From positions 1 through 50,922 of the forward strand of contig DZBP01000004.1 in assembly GCA_022729915.1 (NCBI GenBank): DNA of 50,922 nucleotides, written 5' to 3'. Positions 16,938 to 25,984 of this stretch are shown in pieces. Within the stretch, counting starts at the first letter, position 1. The number at the start of each line of letters is the position of its first letter. The DNA is from Draconibacterium orientale. Lineage in GTDB: Bacteria; Bacteroidota; Bacteroidia; Bacteroidales; JAIFNL01. The notes under the pieces are model-generated. The model did no database searches, had not been told where the DNA came from, and worked only from the letters and a program-made list of their open reading frames with translations. The position numbers and the translations under genes are program-made.

Positions 16938-18854
16938 ATGAAAGCAAATATATTTTTATTAATAATTCTCTTATTTACAACAAAAATTGCTTTTTCTCAA
17001 GCAACTCAAGCACTAAGTAATCGTATAGCTAATTATGACATTGATGTAAGCTTAAATACTGAAAATAAAACACTTAGAGGAAAAGAAATTCTAACTTGGA
17101 AAAACACTTCGCGTGATACGTTAAATGAATTTCATTTTCATTTGTATTTGAACGCTTTTAAATCGAAGCATTCTACTTTTATGAAAGAATTTGAAAATGA
17201 AGTAACAAAAGAAGAAGCAGGTTATATAAAAATTACGGGTATTCAACTAGGCAATGGTGAAAATTTAACTAAAAATATAGAATTCATTGCTTTAGACGAC
17301 AACAATAAATACGACGAAACGGTTGTAAGAATAAAAAGCAAAACTGGAATATTGCCGGATTCTACGATACAATTTGAAATAGATTTTACCGCAAAACTTC
17401 CAAAATTAAGCTTCAGAACCGGCTACGTTCAAGATTATTTTTTCGTGGCACAATGGTTCCCCAAAATAGGAGTTTATGAGCCACAAAATTACCAAGATTC
17501 GAGCAAATGGACTTGGAATTGTCATCAATTTCATGCACATTCAGAATTTTATGCTGACTTTGGAGTTTACAACGTAAAAATAACACTACCAGATAATTAT
17601 ATTGTCGGAGCAAGTGGTTTACTTTGGGACGAAAAGCAAAATGCAAATCAAACTAAAACACTACATTTTAAAGCAAACGATGTAATTGATTTTGCATGGA
17701 CAGCATCACCTAATTATTTGGTTTACACTGAAAAATGGAAAGATACAAACATTTCATTTCTTTATCAAAAAGAACATAAACAACAAATAAACAGACATAT
17801 AGATGCGTTAAAAAGTGCTTTTGAATATTTTGAAACAAATGTTGGAGAATATCCATATCCTTCTATTACTGTGATAGATCCGCCTATTTACGGGCTTGGA
17901 GCCGGAGGAATGGAATATCCAATGTTAATCACCGTAGGAACTGTAAAATTTTTACCTACCGGAATTAAAATGCCAGAGCTCACAACGATACATGAATTTG
18001 GACATCAATATTTTATGGGCATTTTAGCTACAAACGAGTTTGAAGAAGCTTGGCTAGACGAAGGAATCAATTCATATTACGAAACTCGTATAATGGACGA
18101 AATTTACGGGTATTCTAACTCACTAATCGATTTTGCTGGATTAACCATTGGAGATGGTGAAACACAGCGAATTGATTATATAAATTTGGCAAATTTACGC
18201 ATTTCGCCAATCAATAATTATGCGTGGAATTTTCCATCGTACAGCTATGGAACTTTAGTTTATAGTAAAGCAGCCACAATGCTGCAAACTCTTGAAGGGC
18301 TTGTTGGCAAAGAAGTTATGGATAGAGTTATGCAAACCTACTTTGAAGAATGGAAATTTAAACACCCAAAAACAGAAGATTTTATAAAAATAACCAGCCA
18401 AATAATTAAAAAGAAATATGGTAATGATTTTGGCGAAAATATGGACTGGTTTTTTGAACAAACTCTGTATGGAACTGCAGTTTGCGACTATTCGGTTGAA
18501 TCTATCCTCAATTCAGAAGTTGAAAAAGGAGAAGATATTGAAAGTGACGGCGTTATCTCAAAAGTGCGGATTCATCGCTTGGGCGATATGTATTTACCAA
18601 ACGAATTACTCATAGAATTTACTGATGGCAGTAAAATAATCGAAAAATGGGACGGAAAAGCTGCAACAACGGTATTTACCTTTAAAGGGAAAAAAATTAA
18701 ATCGGTACAAATAGATCCTGAAAATAAAATAAAATTAAATATTAATTTTTCAAATAATAGTAAAACTTTGAAACCCAAAACTAGCAGTTTCTGGAAATAT
18801 GCAGAAAAAATTATGTATTGGCTTCAAAATATTATGCAATTATTTGTATTTTAA
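16938..18854 (+). CDS. secreted M1-family (gluzincin) metallopeptidase
   Basis: A zinc aminopeptidase-like protein of the M1 clan. The ATG at 16938 starts a signal peptide (MKANIFLLIILLFTTKIAFSQ); the track's TTG at 16905 is less likely. From the chosen start the exopeptidase-type GAGGMEYP motif is at 321-328. The zinc site HEFGH is at 352-356, with the third ligand Glu at 375 in AWLDEGINSY. The N-terminal beta-sandwich (about 25-230) precedes the catalytic domain. The C-terminal part (about 500-638) lacks the long helical ERAP-type domain of full-length aminopeptidase N, so this is a shorter secreted form. The substrate is unknown. It follows tilS on the same strand. Confidence 0.93.
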   Translation: MKANIFLLIILLFTTKIAFSQATQALSNRIANYDIDVSLNTENKTLRGKEILTWKNTSRDTLNEFHFHLYLNAFKSKHSTFMKEFENEVTKEEAGYIKITGIQLGNGENLTKNIEFIALDDNNKYDETVVRIKSKTGILPDSTIQFEIDFTAKLPKLSFRTGYVQDYFFVAQWFPKIGVYEPQNYQDSSKWTWNCHQFHAHSEFYADFGVYNVKITLPDNYIVGASGLLWDEKQNANQTKTLHFKANDVIDFAWTASPNYLVYTEKWKDTNISFLYQKEHKQQINRHIDALKSAFEYFETNVGEYPYPSITVIDPPIYGLGAGGMEYPMLITVGTVKFLPTGIKMPELTTIHEFGHQYFMGILATNEFEEAWLDEGINSYYETRIMDEIYGYSNSLIDFAGLTIGDGETQRIDYINLANLRISPINNYAWNFPSYSYGTLVYSKAATMLQTLEGLVGKEVMDRVMQTYFEEWKFKHPKTEDFIKITSQIIKKKYGNDFGENMDWFFEQTLYGTAVCDYSVESILNSEVEKGEDIESDGVISKVRIHRLGDMYLPNELLIEFTDGSKIIEKWDGKAATTVFTFKGKKIKSVQIDPENKIKLNINFSNNSKTLKPKTSSFWKYAEKIMYWLQNIMQLFVF

Positions 18855-18889
18855 TAAATTAACTAAATATCATTCTTTTCCACAAAAAA

Positions 18890-20161
18890 ATGAAAATAAA
18901 AGAATCATACATAAGAGGTTGGAAATTAGCAATTCGTACAATTCCAAATACTTACTTACTTTATTTAGCAAATTTTTTGCTTGCACTAATAATCGGTATT
19001 ACATTTGCGACTTCCATTTCATCTAATAGTTTGTTATACAGCAAATTATTTAATAAATTTAGTTATACAGCAATTTTTGAATTTTTGCGTAACTATGAAA
19101 CTTTAATTGATGTTTTAAAATCACAATTTATCCTTTTTACAGGACTTTATCTATTATTGAGTATTTTTTTTACTGGTGGAATTGTCGATAGTTTTTTTAA
19201 AGAAAAATTTAACCAGAGCGAGTTTTGGATTAACTCTAGAAAATTCTTTTTAAGATATTTCAAACAAGCACTTTACATATTGATAATCAAAGCCTTATTG
19301 CTAATTTTACTCATATTTGCTTTATCAATGGTAGTTTCGGATTTGGTAGAAAAAGAATCGATAGAAAATGCCTATATTTTTCCAATAATTTCGCTGGTAT
19401 TTTTATACTTAATCTTGAGTAGTTTTATTTATGTTATATCAGATTATGCAAAGTTTGGAATTTATTTTACTGAAACGGATAAAGTATTGAGTGCAATTTG
19501 GCGAAGTACAAAATATGTATTCAAAAATTTTGGAAAAATATATTTACTTTTCCTATCTCTAATGGTAATTCCAATTGTATTAATAATAAGTAACTTGGTA
19601 ATTTCAATCAAATTAGAAGCTATTAATTATTTTACACTACTATTAATTTTTCTGTTGGGACAATTATTTATTTTTGCACGAATTTTTGCACGAATATGGT
19701 TTTTGAGTGCGCAATATAGCTTATTTACGTACGATTTTAACAAAAAAATAGAAAATAAACGAGCTGAATTTCAAGCTCTTGACGAAAAAGCAGAACAACT
19801 AAGCAAAAGCCAATTTGAGCAAGAAAAATCCGAAATTCGCCAAAATAAAGAAGAAAAAGCGCAAACCGTAATTCAAGGAGTAAATGAAATGCTCAAAAAC
19901 ATTCAATATCAACTTGAAGAGATTGAAAAAGAAGCACGTCCGGAGATAAAAGAGCAACTCATCGAAAAATTAATCCAATCATCAGAGAGTGAGGAATGGG
20001 AAATTTTGGAAGAAAAAGCTGAAGAAAGCAACAAACAAAGAGAATTGAGCAAAGTAATGTCGCTCATAGATGAAATAAAATTAGAAAAAGCTACAAAAAA
20101 CGAGAAAAAAACATTGCAAAAGCCCAAAATAACGGACGATTTGTGGGAATTTGATGATTAA
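18890..20161 (+). CDS. multi-pass membrane protein with cytoplasmic coiled-coil tail, function unknown
   Basis: Not recognised as a named family. Residues 1-285 hold about six hydrophobic segments (for example YLLYLANFLLALIIGITFA, ALYILIIKALLLILLIFAL, LLLIFLLGQLFIFARIFARI). Residues 290-423 switch abruptly to a highly charged, helix-forming tail rich in Glu, Lys and Gln (KKIENKRAEFQALDEKAEQL ... EILEEKAEESNKQREL) that looks like a long coiled coil, ending in the acidic DDLWEFDD. There is no signal peptide beyond the first TM helix. The basic N-terminus suggests the tail is cytoplasmic. It lies between the M1-like peptidase gene (35-base gap) and recR (60-base gap) in the same direction. The coiled coil could bind a soluble partner, but no function can be proposed. 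Confidence 0.85.
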   Translation: MKIKESYIRGWKLAIRTIPNTYLLYLANFLLALIIGITFATSISSNSLLYSKLFNKFSYTAIFEFLRNYETLIDVLKSQFILFTGLYLLLSIFFTGGIVDSFFKEKFNQSEFWINSRKFFLRYFKQALYILIIKALLLILLIFALSMVVSDLVEKESIENAYIFPIISLVFLYLILSSFIYVISDYAKFGIYFTETDKVLSAIWRSTKYVFKNFGKIYLLFLSLMVIPIVLIISNLVISIKLEAINYFTLLLIFLLGQLFIFARIFARIWFLSAQYSLFTYDFNKKIENKRAEFQALDEKAEQLSKSQFEQEKSEIRQNKEEKAQTVIQGVNEMLKNIQYQLEEIEKEARPEIKEQLIEKLIQSSESEEWEILEEKAEESNKQRELSKVMSLIDEIKLEKATKNEKKTLQKPKITDDLWEFDD

Positions 20162-20221
20162 AAATACTTTCGTTCAAACAAAAAAAATAGTATAAAATTT
20201 ATTTTTTTTTGATTAAAAAAA

Positions 20222-20827
20222 ATGACAGAACTGCCATCAAAATATTTGTCTAATACTGTAAACGAATTTGCAAACTTGCCCGGAATAGGCAAAAAAACAG
20301 CACTTCGTTTAGTCTTGCATTTATTAAAACACGAAAAAAAAGAAATTTTACAATTTAGCCACTCCATTAAAGAACTGGCTGAAAATATAAAAAATTGCAA
20401 AATTTGTCATTCCATTTCAGATACTGAGATATGTGAAATTTGTTCAAATCAGAAGCGAACACGCAATACTATATGTGTTGTAGAAAGCATTAGAGAAGTT
20501 TTAGCAATTGAAAATACTCAGCAATACAACGGCTTATATCATGTTTTAGGAGGTATAATTTCGCCCATCGACGGAATAGGTCCAAGCGATTTGAATATAG
20601 ATAGTTTACAGCAAAGAGTTGAAAATGAAAATATTGCAGAAATAATATTGGCTTTGAGTACAACTATGGAAGGTGACACAACCAATTATTTCATACACAA
20701 AAAGTTAGCCGATTCGAACGTAAAATTAACAACCTTAGCTCGAGGAATTTCCTTTGGCGACGAACTGGAATATACCGACGAAATTACGCTTGGTCGTTCT
20801 ATTTTAAATAGAGTAGAATTTCATTAA
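20222..20827 (+). CDS. recR: recombination mediator protein RecR
   Basis: RecR works with RecF and RecO to load RecA on gapped DNA. All modules are present in 201 residues: a helix-hairpin-helix ([15 protein letters not shown], residues 16-30), a four-cysteine zinc finger (Cys59, Cys62, Cys71, Cys74 in NCKICHS...ICEICSNQ), and a Toprim domain beginning at ICVVES with [17 protein letters not shown] and [15 protein letters not shown]. The C-terminal [20 protein letters not shown] matches the family end. Length is normal. It is followed after 13 bases by a glycosyltransferase gene, so they are probably co-transcribed even though functionally unrelated. Secure. Confidence 0.97.
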   Translation: MTELPSKYLSNTVNEFANLPGIGKKTALRLVLHLLKHEKKEILQFSHSIKELAENIKNCKICHSISDTEICEICSNQKRTRNTICVVESIREVLAIENTQQYNGLYHVLGGIISPIDGIGPSDLNIDSLQQRVENENIAEIILALSTTMEGDTTNYFIHKKLADSNVKLTTLARGISFGDELEYTDEITLGRSILNRVEFH

Positions 20828-20840
20828 ATAAAAAAGCAAA

Positions 20841-22028
20841 ATGCAACTTTCGATTATAATTGTAAGCTACAACGTACGAAATTTTATAAATTTATGCCTT
20901 TCATCAATTAAAAGTGCAAAGCAAAACATTGAATTAGAAATTATTATAGTTGATAATAATTCAGAAGATGATTCCGTAAATTACATAAAAAAGAATTTTG
21001 GTTGGGTAGAACTCATTGAAAATAAAGAAAATATAGGTTTTTCAAAAGCCAATAATCAAGCAATAAAACAAGCCAAAGGTAAGTACATTCTAATCTTAAA
21101 TCCGGATACAATAATAGAAGAAAATACGTTAGTTGATTGCATCGATTTTATGGAAAAAACGAGCAATTGCGGAGCACTTGGAGTAAAAATGATAGGTTTT
21201 GATGGAAAATTTCAACCAGAATCAAAAAGAGGCTTTCCTACACCAGCAGTTTCGTTTTATAAAATGTTTGGGTTTTCAAAACTATTTCCTAATTCAAAAA
21301 CATTTGGTCGTTATAATTTAAGCTATTTACCTGAAAATGAAATAAATAAAATAGAAATTCTGTCAGGAGCATTTATGTTTGTACGCAAAACAACGTTAGA
21401 AAAATCCGGTTCATTTGACGAAGATTATTTTATGTATGGAGAAGATATCGACTTGTCTTATAGAATTTTGCAAAGTGGTTTTGAAAATTATTATTTTCCA
21501 AAAACAAAAATACTCCATTTTAAAGGAGAAAGTACAAAAAAAAATGAAAGCAAATATATTTATACGTTCTACAATGCAATGAAAATCTTTGCAATAAAGC
21601 ATTTTAACACAAAAGAAACAAGATTTTTTTTAATTTTTATAAAGTTTGCTATAAATTTACGCATTCTTTTATCATTGATTAATTTAAAAATAAAAAAAGC
21701 ATTTCGTCGTCAGAAAAAAGAAAATATGAATCAAAAATCGCTTATAATTTCGGAGAAAATGGAATTAGTAGAAATTAAAGAAGCAATAAATGGCGATTTT
21801 GAAAAACAAAATTATTTACATTTCTCAATTAGCAATTTTGAAGAATTTAACCAAATTGAAACATTAAAAAGAGAAATTATACGTATAAATCCAAAAAAAA
21901 TCATAATTTCGTTCTCAGTACAGAAAAAAATGCTGATAGACATTATTCATTCATTATCAGAAGAATACATAGATATAAAACTTTATATTCCATCTGAAAA
22001 AAAATTTTTTTCAACTAAAAATAAATAA
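20841..22028 (+). CDS. GT2 family glycosyltransferase with C-terminal extension
   Basis: A GT-A fold glycosyltransferase of the rhamnosyltransferase-like GT2 group. Motifs in order: LSIIIVSYNVRNFINLCLSS (nucleotide-sugar strand), IIIVDNNSEDDSV, NIGFSKANNQAI, LILNPDT (the DxD-equivalent), LSGAFMFVRK, and FDEDYFMYGEDIDLSYRI (the ED acceptor-side motif). The GT domain occupies about residues 1-260. It is followed by a basic amphipathic stretch (KIKKAFRRQKKEN) likely to touch the membrane, then about 100 residues (LIISEKMELVEIKE... KLYIPSEKKFF) with an alternating strand/helix look that is not part of GT2. Acceptor and sugar are unknown; the role is probably in cell-surface glycan synthesis. It ends the recR unit. 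Confidence 0.9.
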   Translation: MQLSIIIVSYNVRNFINLCLSSIKSAKQNIELEIIIVDNNSEDDSVNYIKKNFGWVELIENKENIGFSKANNQAIKQAKGKYILILNPDTIIEENTLVDCIDFMEKTSNCGALGVKMIGFDGKFQPESKRGFPTPAVSFYKMFGFSKLFPNSKTFGRYNLSYLPENEINKIEILSGAFMFVRKTTLEKSGSFDEDYFMYGEDIDLSYRILQSGFENYYFPKTKILHFKGESTKKNESKYIYTFYNAMKIFAIKHFNTKETRFFLIFIKFAINLRILLSLINLKIKKAFRRQKKENMNQKSLIISEKMELVEIKEAINGDFEKQNYLHFSISNFEEFNQIETLKREIIRINPKKIIISFSVQKKMLIDIIHSLSEEYIDIKLYIPSEKKFFSTKNK

Positions 22029-22404
22029 AAAGAAAAAAAATTATGAATAATCTACAAATTTATTTATTTTTGTGAAATATTATGCAAAGAGATATTATAG
22101 AGATGTTTTTGAGTAATATTAAGTATTTCATTAATTGTTAATTTTTACGAATAAAAATAAAATTTTATTAACAATTAAAAAATTATTTAACTCATTAATT
22201 GATAACATATTAAAAAGCATTAACGAACGAAAAATAGCAAATTAATTATTTTTTAACTTAAATAATAATATTTAATTTCATATTTTTTTTATAAATTGCG
22301 AAACAAATAAAAATATTTGTTTATATTTGTGTAATCAAAACGAAAAAAAAACAAAAACTATAAATACGAAAAAAATTTAATAAAACTTTATAATCTTTAT
22401 TGTT
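22029..22404. other. intergenic region before the PorE-like gene
   Basis: A 376-base, extremely AT-rich gap with no ORF. It contains a perfect inverted repeat, TTAATTGTTAA at 22131-22141 and TTAACAATTAA at 22168-22178, enclosing 26 bases. There is no T-run after the right arm, so it is a stem-loop or binding site rather than a convincing terminator. A -7 box lies at 22322-22329. Confidence 0.5.
22322..22329 (+). promoter_or_regulatory. candidate Bacteroidetes -7 box for the PorE-like gene
   Basis: TATATTTG matches TAnnTTTG and predicts a 5' leader of about 70 bases. The best -33 candidate, ATTG at 22295-22298, is spaced 23 bases away, slightly longer than the usual 19-21. Confidence 0.5.
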
Positions 22405-24543
22405 ATGAAAAAATTTTATTTCCTAGTTATTTTAATATTTTTAACGGGGAGTTATAGTATTGCAAATTCAGTGCCCAAAGATACAACAATATCTGCTGAA
22501 AAGCGCTTTGCAAAAGCAGAAAGTTATATTGATGCTGGCAATTTTGAAGAGGCTGTTGTAATGTACGAGAGTTTGTTACGCGAAGATCCGAACAGTGCAA
22601 TATTAAATTTTTATTTAGGTTACTGCTATCTAAATATAACGGATAAAAAAGATAGAGCAGCCAAGTATTTAAAAAAAGCTGTTCAAGACATCCCCGAAGG
22701 TGCCGAAAGCGAAACCTATATTAAAGTAATAGGCAAAACAAAGGAATTAGAGGGAGTACCATTGGAAGCTATGTATTTTCTTGGTAAGGCATACCATGCA
22801 AATTACAAATTTCAAGAAGCTCTTGATGTTTATAACAAATTGTTAGTGAAGCTTCCACCCAAAAGTGAAGATTTCGAGAAGGCAGTAAAACGAGAAATTG
22901 TTTATTGCAAAAATGGTATTGAACTTACCAAGAATCGTGTCGAAATGGAAGTTATACCTTTAACAAACTTAAGCTCGGCTTACAGCGATCACAGCCCCGT
23001 GCTTTCGGCTAATGAAGAAACCTTAATATTTACCAGTTTAAGAGATGGTAATAAAGGTAAAGAGACTGCCGACGGTCAGTGGGCAGAAGATATTTATATT
23101 TCGCAAAAAATTGATGGTGAATGGACAGCTCCAAAACCAATAAGCGAGAATATAAATACTAAAGGAAACGATGCAAGTATTTCGCTTTCTGTTGATGGAA
23201 AACAACTTTTTATCTACAAAGATGCTAGTGGTAATGGAGATATTTATTATTCAGAATCAGAAAATGGTCAAACTTGGTCGAAACCTGAAAAATTGAATGA
23301 AAATATCAACACAAAATATAAAGAAACTCATGCTTCAATTTCGGCAGATGGACAATATTTATATTTTATTAGCGATAGAGACAAACAAAAAGAAGAAGGC
23401 AAGTTGTTCAAACAAAAGATAGGTTTTGGTGGTTTAGATTTATATGTTGCCAAAAGACTTCCTGATGGTACTTGGGCAAAAGCTAAAAACTTAGGCAGTG
23501 TTTTGAATACTAACGAGGACGAAGAAGGTGTTTTTGTTCACCCTAACGGAACGTTATACTTCAGCTCAAAAGCTCACAATAGCATGGGTGGTTACGATAT
23601 TTTCTCTTCTACACAAAATGAAGAAGGTGTATGGAGCAAACCCGTTAATATTGGTTTCCCAATTAATACAACCGATGATGATTTGTATTATGTAGTAAAC
23701 CCTGCAAGCAATACAGCTTATTACGCATCAGCTCAACAAAACGTTAATGCTTTGAACAAAGCTGACCTTTATCAAATAGGTTTTGGTGATGGAAATTTCC
23801 AAAATATAGCTCTATATGAAGGAATCTTGAAACTAGAAAATGATAATCCTCTTGATTCAGGAGTGATATATGTTAGAGACCCTGAAAGTGATGAACTAAT
23901 TGGAACCTTTAGACCTGATAAAACTACAGGTAAATATTTTATGTTGCTAAGCCCAACAAAAGATTATCTAATCAGTTATGAAGAATCAGGTTACGAACCA
24001 GCAGTAGATACTTTGCCAGTAGCTCGCACAAATTCGTTTTTGCAAAAAATGAGTGCCAACGATTTAGGTGTAACAACATTGTACAAACCATCAAAATACG
24101 CAGATTATGCAATTGCAATAAACGATATTATGTTTGAGTTTAACAAATTTGTAATCAATGAAGAATTGAACCCTGGTGTTTTTGAAAGTTTAGATAAATT
24201 TGCAGAATATTTATCAAAAGATAAAAGCTTGAACTTGCAAATTGATGGACACTGTTGTAAAATAGGAACAGAAAAATACAATGTAAAACTTTCTGCTCAA
24301 CGTGCAACTTTCGTAAAAGATTACTTGGTAAAAAAAGGTGTTGATGCTAAAAACATAACCATTAAAGAATTTGGTTATAGCACTCCAATAGCAATAAACC
24401 AAAATTCAGACGGTTCATGGAAAGAAGAATCAATGAAATTTAACCGTAGAATTGAATTCAAAGTTACAGGTGAAAATGCACCAAAAGTAAAAGTTGTAAA
24501 TTTACAAGTACCCGATAAATTCAAAGTAAACAAAGAATTATAA
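22405..24543 (+). CDS. PorE-like TPR/PD40/OmpA outer-membrane-associated protein
   Basis: A 712-residue exported protein. A Sec signal peptide (about 1-21) is followed by TPRs (about 30-170; FEEAVVMYESLLREDPNSA, ALDVYNKLLVKLPP), a PD40/WD40-like beta-propeller (about 190-460; repeated SxDGxxLxF and GGxDLYxA blocks such as SADGQYLYFISDRD and HPNGTLYFSSK), a short carboxypeptidase-regulatory-like domain (about 475-545), and an OmpA peptidoglycan-binding domain (about 575-695; LQIDGHCCKIGTEKYNVKLSAQRA). This order is that of PorE of the type IX secretion system, which links outer-membrane rings to peptidoglycan. PorE of Porphyromonas is a lipoprotein, but no lipobox Cys is seen here, so paralogous use is possible. 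Monocistronic, with its own promoter and terminator. Confidence 0.88.
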   Translation: MKKFYFLVILIFLTGSYSIANSVPKDTTISAEKRFAKAESYIDAGNFEEAVVMYESLLREDPNSAILNFYLGYCYLNITDKKDRAAKYLKKAVQDIPEGAESETYIKVIGKTKELEGVPLEAMYFLGKAYHANYKFQEALDVYNKLLVKLPPKSEDFEKAVKREIVYCKNGIELTKNRVEMEVIPLTNLSSAYSDHSPVLSANEETLIFTSLRDGNKGKETADGQWAEDIYISQKIDGEWTAPKPISENINTKGNDASISLSVDGKQLFIYKDASGNGDIYYSESENGQTWSKPEKLNENINTKYKETHASISADGQYLYFISDRDKQKEEGKLFKQKIGFGGLDLYVAKRLPDGTWAKAKNLGSVLNTNEDEEGVFVHPNGTLYFSSKAHNSMGGYDIFSSTQNEEGVWSKPVNIGFPINTTDDDLYYVVNPASNTAYYASAQQNVNALNKADLYQIGFGDGNFQNIALYEGILKLENDNPLDSGVIYVRDPESDELIGTFRPDKTTGKYFMLLSPTKDYLISYEESGYEPAVDTLPVARTNSFLQKMSANDLGVTTLYKPSKYADYAIAINDIMFEFNKFVINEELNPGVFESLDKFAEYLSKDKSLNLQIDGHCCKIGTEKYNVKLSAQRATFVKDYLVKKGVDAKNITIKEFGYSTPIAINQNSDGSWKEESMKFNRRIEFKVTGENAPKVKVVNLQVPDKFKVNKEL

Positions 24544-24564
24544 GAATCTCTTATACATAAACAT

Positions 24565-24602
24565 AAGCCGACAATGAAAAACATTGTCGGCTTTTTATTT
24601 TT
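24565..24602 (+). terminator. rho-independent terminator after the PorE-like gene
   Basis: A perfect 12-bp stem, AAGCCGACAATG / CATTGTCGGCTT, has a 5-base A loop and is followed by TTTATTTTT. It lies 21 bases after the stop codon and only a few bases before the next gene, the acetyltransferase at 24609, which therefore depends on readthrough or a promoter inside this hairpin. Confidence 0.92.
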
Positions 24603-24608
24603 AACGTT

Positions 24609-25139
24609 ATGCTTAAAAACAAAAACATAAACTTAAGAGCAGTAGAACCATACGACGTAGAAACGCTTTACAAATGGGAAAATAGCAGTGATTTATGGCG
24701 CATTTCTAACACAACTGTACCAATTTCAAAACACCAATTAACTCAATTTGTACAAGAAGCATCTTTAGGAATATTCGAAACAAAACAATTAAGACTCATT
24801 ATCGATTTTACCGAAACAAAAAAAACTATCGGTTGCATCGATTTATTTGATTTTGACCCATTTCATAAAAGAGCTGGAGTAGGAATCTTAGTTTTCAATA
24901 AAGAAGATAGACAAAAAAGAGCAGCTTTTGATTCTCTTAATTTGTTGATAGATTATGCATTCAATTTTCTGGAATTGCATCAATTGTATTGCAATATTTT
25001 AATAGACAATGAAGCAAGTTTAAACCTTTTCAAAAAAGTAGGTTTTTCAGTAACTGCGCAAAAAAAAGAGTGGTTCTGGACAGGTAAATATTGGCTTGAT
25101 GAATGGTTCTTACAATTATTAAATCCTAATAGAATTTGA
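24609..25139 (+). CDS. GNAT-family N-acetyltransferase (RimJ/RimL-like)
   Basis: A 176-residue acetyl-CoA-dependent N-acetyltransferase. INLRAVEPYDVETLYKWENSSDLW is the typical start of the Acetyltransf_3/RimL branch. GVGILVFNKEDRQKRAAFDSLNLLIDYAF covers the acetyl-CoA-binding motif A region in a degenerate form, lacking a perfect Q/RxxGxG/A. LHQLYCNILIDNEASLNLFKKVGFS is the conserved motif B with the NxxS.xLf.kxGF signature. Substrate unknown; relatives acetylate ribosomal proteins, polyamines such as spermidine, or small molecules. The start codon lies immediately after a strong terminator with no visible promoter, so expression is likely low or by readthrough. It converges on the paralogue pair downstream. 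Confidence 0.88.
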   Translation: MLKNKNINLRAVEPYDVETLYKWENSSDLWRISNTTVPISKHQLTQFVQEASLGIFETKQLRLIIDFTETKKTIGCIDLFDFDPFHKRAGVGILVFNKEDRQKRAAFDSLNLLIDYAFNFLELHQLYCNILIDNEASLNLFKKVGFSVTAQKKEWFWTGKYWLDEWFLQLLNPNRI

Positions 25140-25151
25140 AAAGTACTGATT

Positions 25152-25186
25152 AAAAAAAGTGCATTACCCTTATAGATAATGCACTT
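25152..25186 (-). terminator. terminator of the tandem paralogue unit
   Basis: On the minus strand a 10-bp stem, AAGTGCATTA / TAATGCACTT, with a 10-base loop runs directly into a run of T (the complement of AAAAAAA at 25152-25158). It lies about 20 bases beyond the stop of the gene ending at 25204. It has no T-run on the plus side. Confidence 0.85.
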
Positions 25187-25203
25187 ATAATTAGTAAAGC
25201 AAA

Positions 25204-25881
25204 TTAGATTAAAGCATGCTTGCAAAGTTCAAATAAAGATTCTTTCCATGGCGGTGCTGCTCGCATTACTTTAGGGAAAATTTTGTCGCTATTTTCGATT
25301 ATATCCGGATAAATAGAATGTATTCCATCGACACAATCTTTTAAAAATTGAAGAATTTCTTCTTCATTTTCAAATGATTTTATTTCAGCATACCTTCCTA
25401 TTTCAATTCCTTTACCGTCTCTTTCGAGCGTGAAGTAATCTTTTTCTGGAGTATTTGACCAATTTTTTAATTTATCTCTAAAAAAACTGAGGTATTGATT
25501 TCTTACTTCTGTCTGCTCTCCATCGGTTCTTATAAGAACATTCATGCCTATTTTTTCGTACAAATTAATATCGGAATTATAAAAAAAGCCAATATTAAAC
25601 CCAAAAACATAGCCCAAGTTTTCAGTAGAAAACCCTAATCCATAAAAAAACCAGTCTTTAGAGGATTTCTTGTGAGTATATTTTCCTAATTTATCGTTAA
25701 AATATTTCTTCACATCTTGTAAAATAGTTCTAATTTTTTCCTCAGAAACTCTGAATTTCAAACCAGAAAGCATTTTCCTCAATTCACTTCTCAATTTTTG
25801 AGAGTCTTCTTCAGAAAGTTGTAAAACTAAATCTGCAATTTGTTGATATGTAAGGGATATTTGAAAATTTGATTTTTCCAT
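25204..25881 (-). CDS. uncharacterised protein, copy 1 of a tandem paralogue pair
   Basis: Not recognised as a named family. From the ATG at 25881 the product is 225 residues (the track's TTG start at 25899 is less likely). It is clearly paralogous to the next gene upstream: shared blocks include KLGKYTHxKSSxDW, ENLGYVFGFNIGFF, GMNVLIR, R..YLSFFR..L.NW, GIEIGRY, FL.DCV..IHSIYPDIIEN and a final RAAPPWKESLFELCK. The N-terminal 35 residues (SLTYQQIADLVLQLSEEDSQKL) resemble the short segment seen in many small antitoxin-like proteins. The rest looks like a compact alpha/beta domain with conserved Trp, Gly and acidic residues. There is no signal peptide or TM segment, so it is cytoplasmic. A minus-strand terminator follows. 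Confidence 0.85.
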   Translation of the reverse strand: MEKSNFQISLTYQQIADLVLQLSEEDSQKLRSELRKMLSGLKFRVSEEKIRTILQDVKKYFNDKLGKYTHKKSSKDWFFYGLGFSTENLGYVFGFNIGFFYNSDINLYEKIGMNVLIRTDGEQTEVRNQYLSFFRDKLKNWSNTPEKDYFTLERDGKGIEIGRYAEIKSFENEEEILQFLKDCVDGIHSIYPDIIENSDKIFPKVMRAAPPWKESLFELCKHALI

Positions 25882-25984
25882 AACATTATTTTTTATCAAT
25901 TTTCACTTTTATAAGTACTAATGAAATACATATTGATATAATAATCTATATTTTATACAATCTATCTATATAAAAAAACATTAG

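Noticed and set aside
22131-22178. Inverted repeat TTAATTGTTAA / TTAACAATTAA as a terminator of the GT2 gene
   Set aside because: No T-run follows the right arm and it is more than 100 bases from the stop; kept only as a stem-loop in the gap description.
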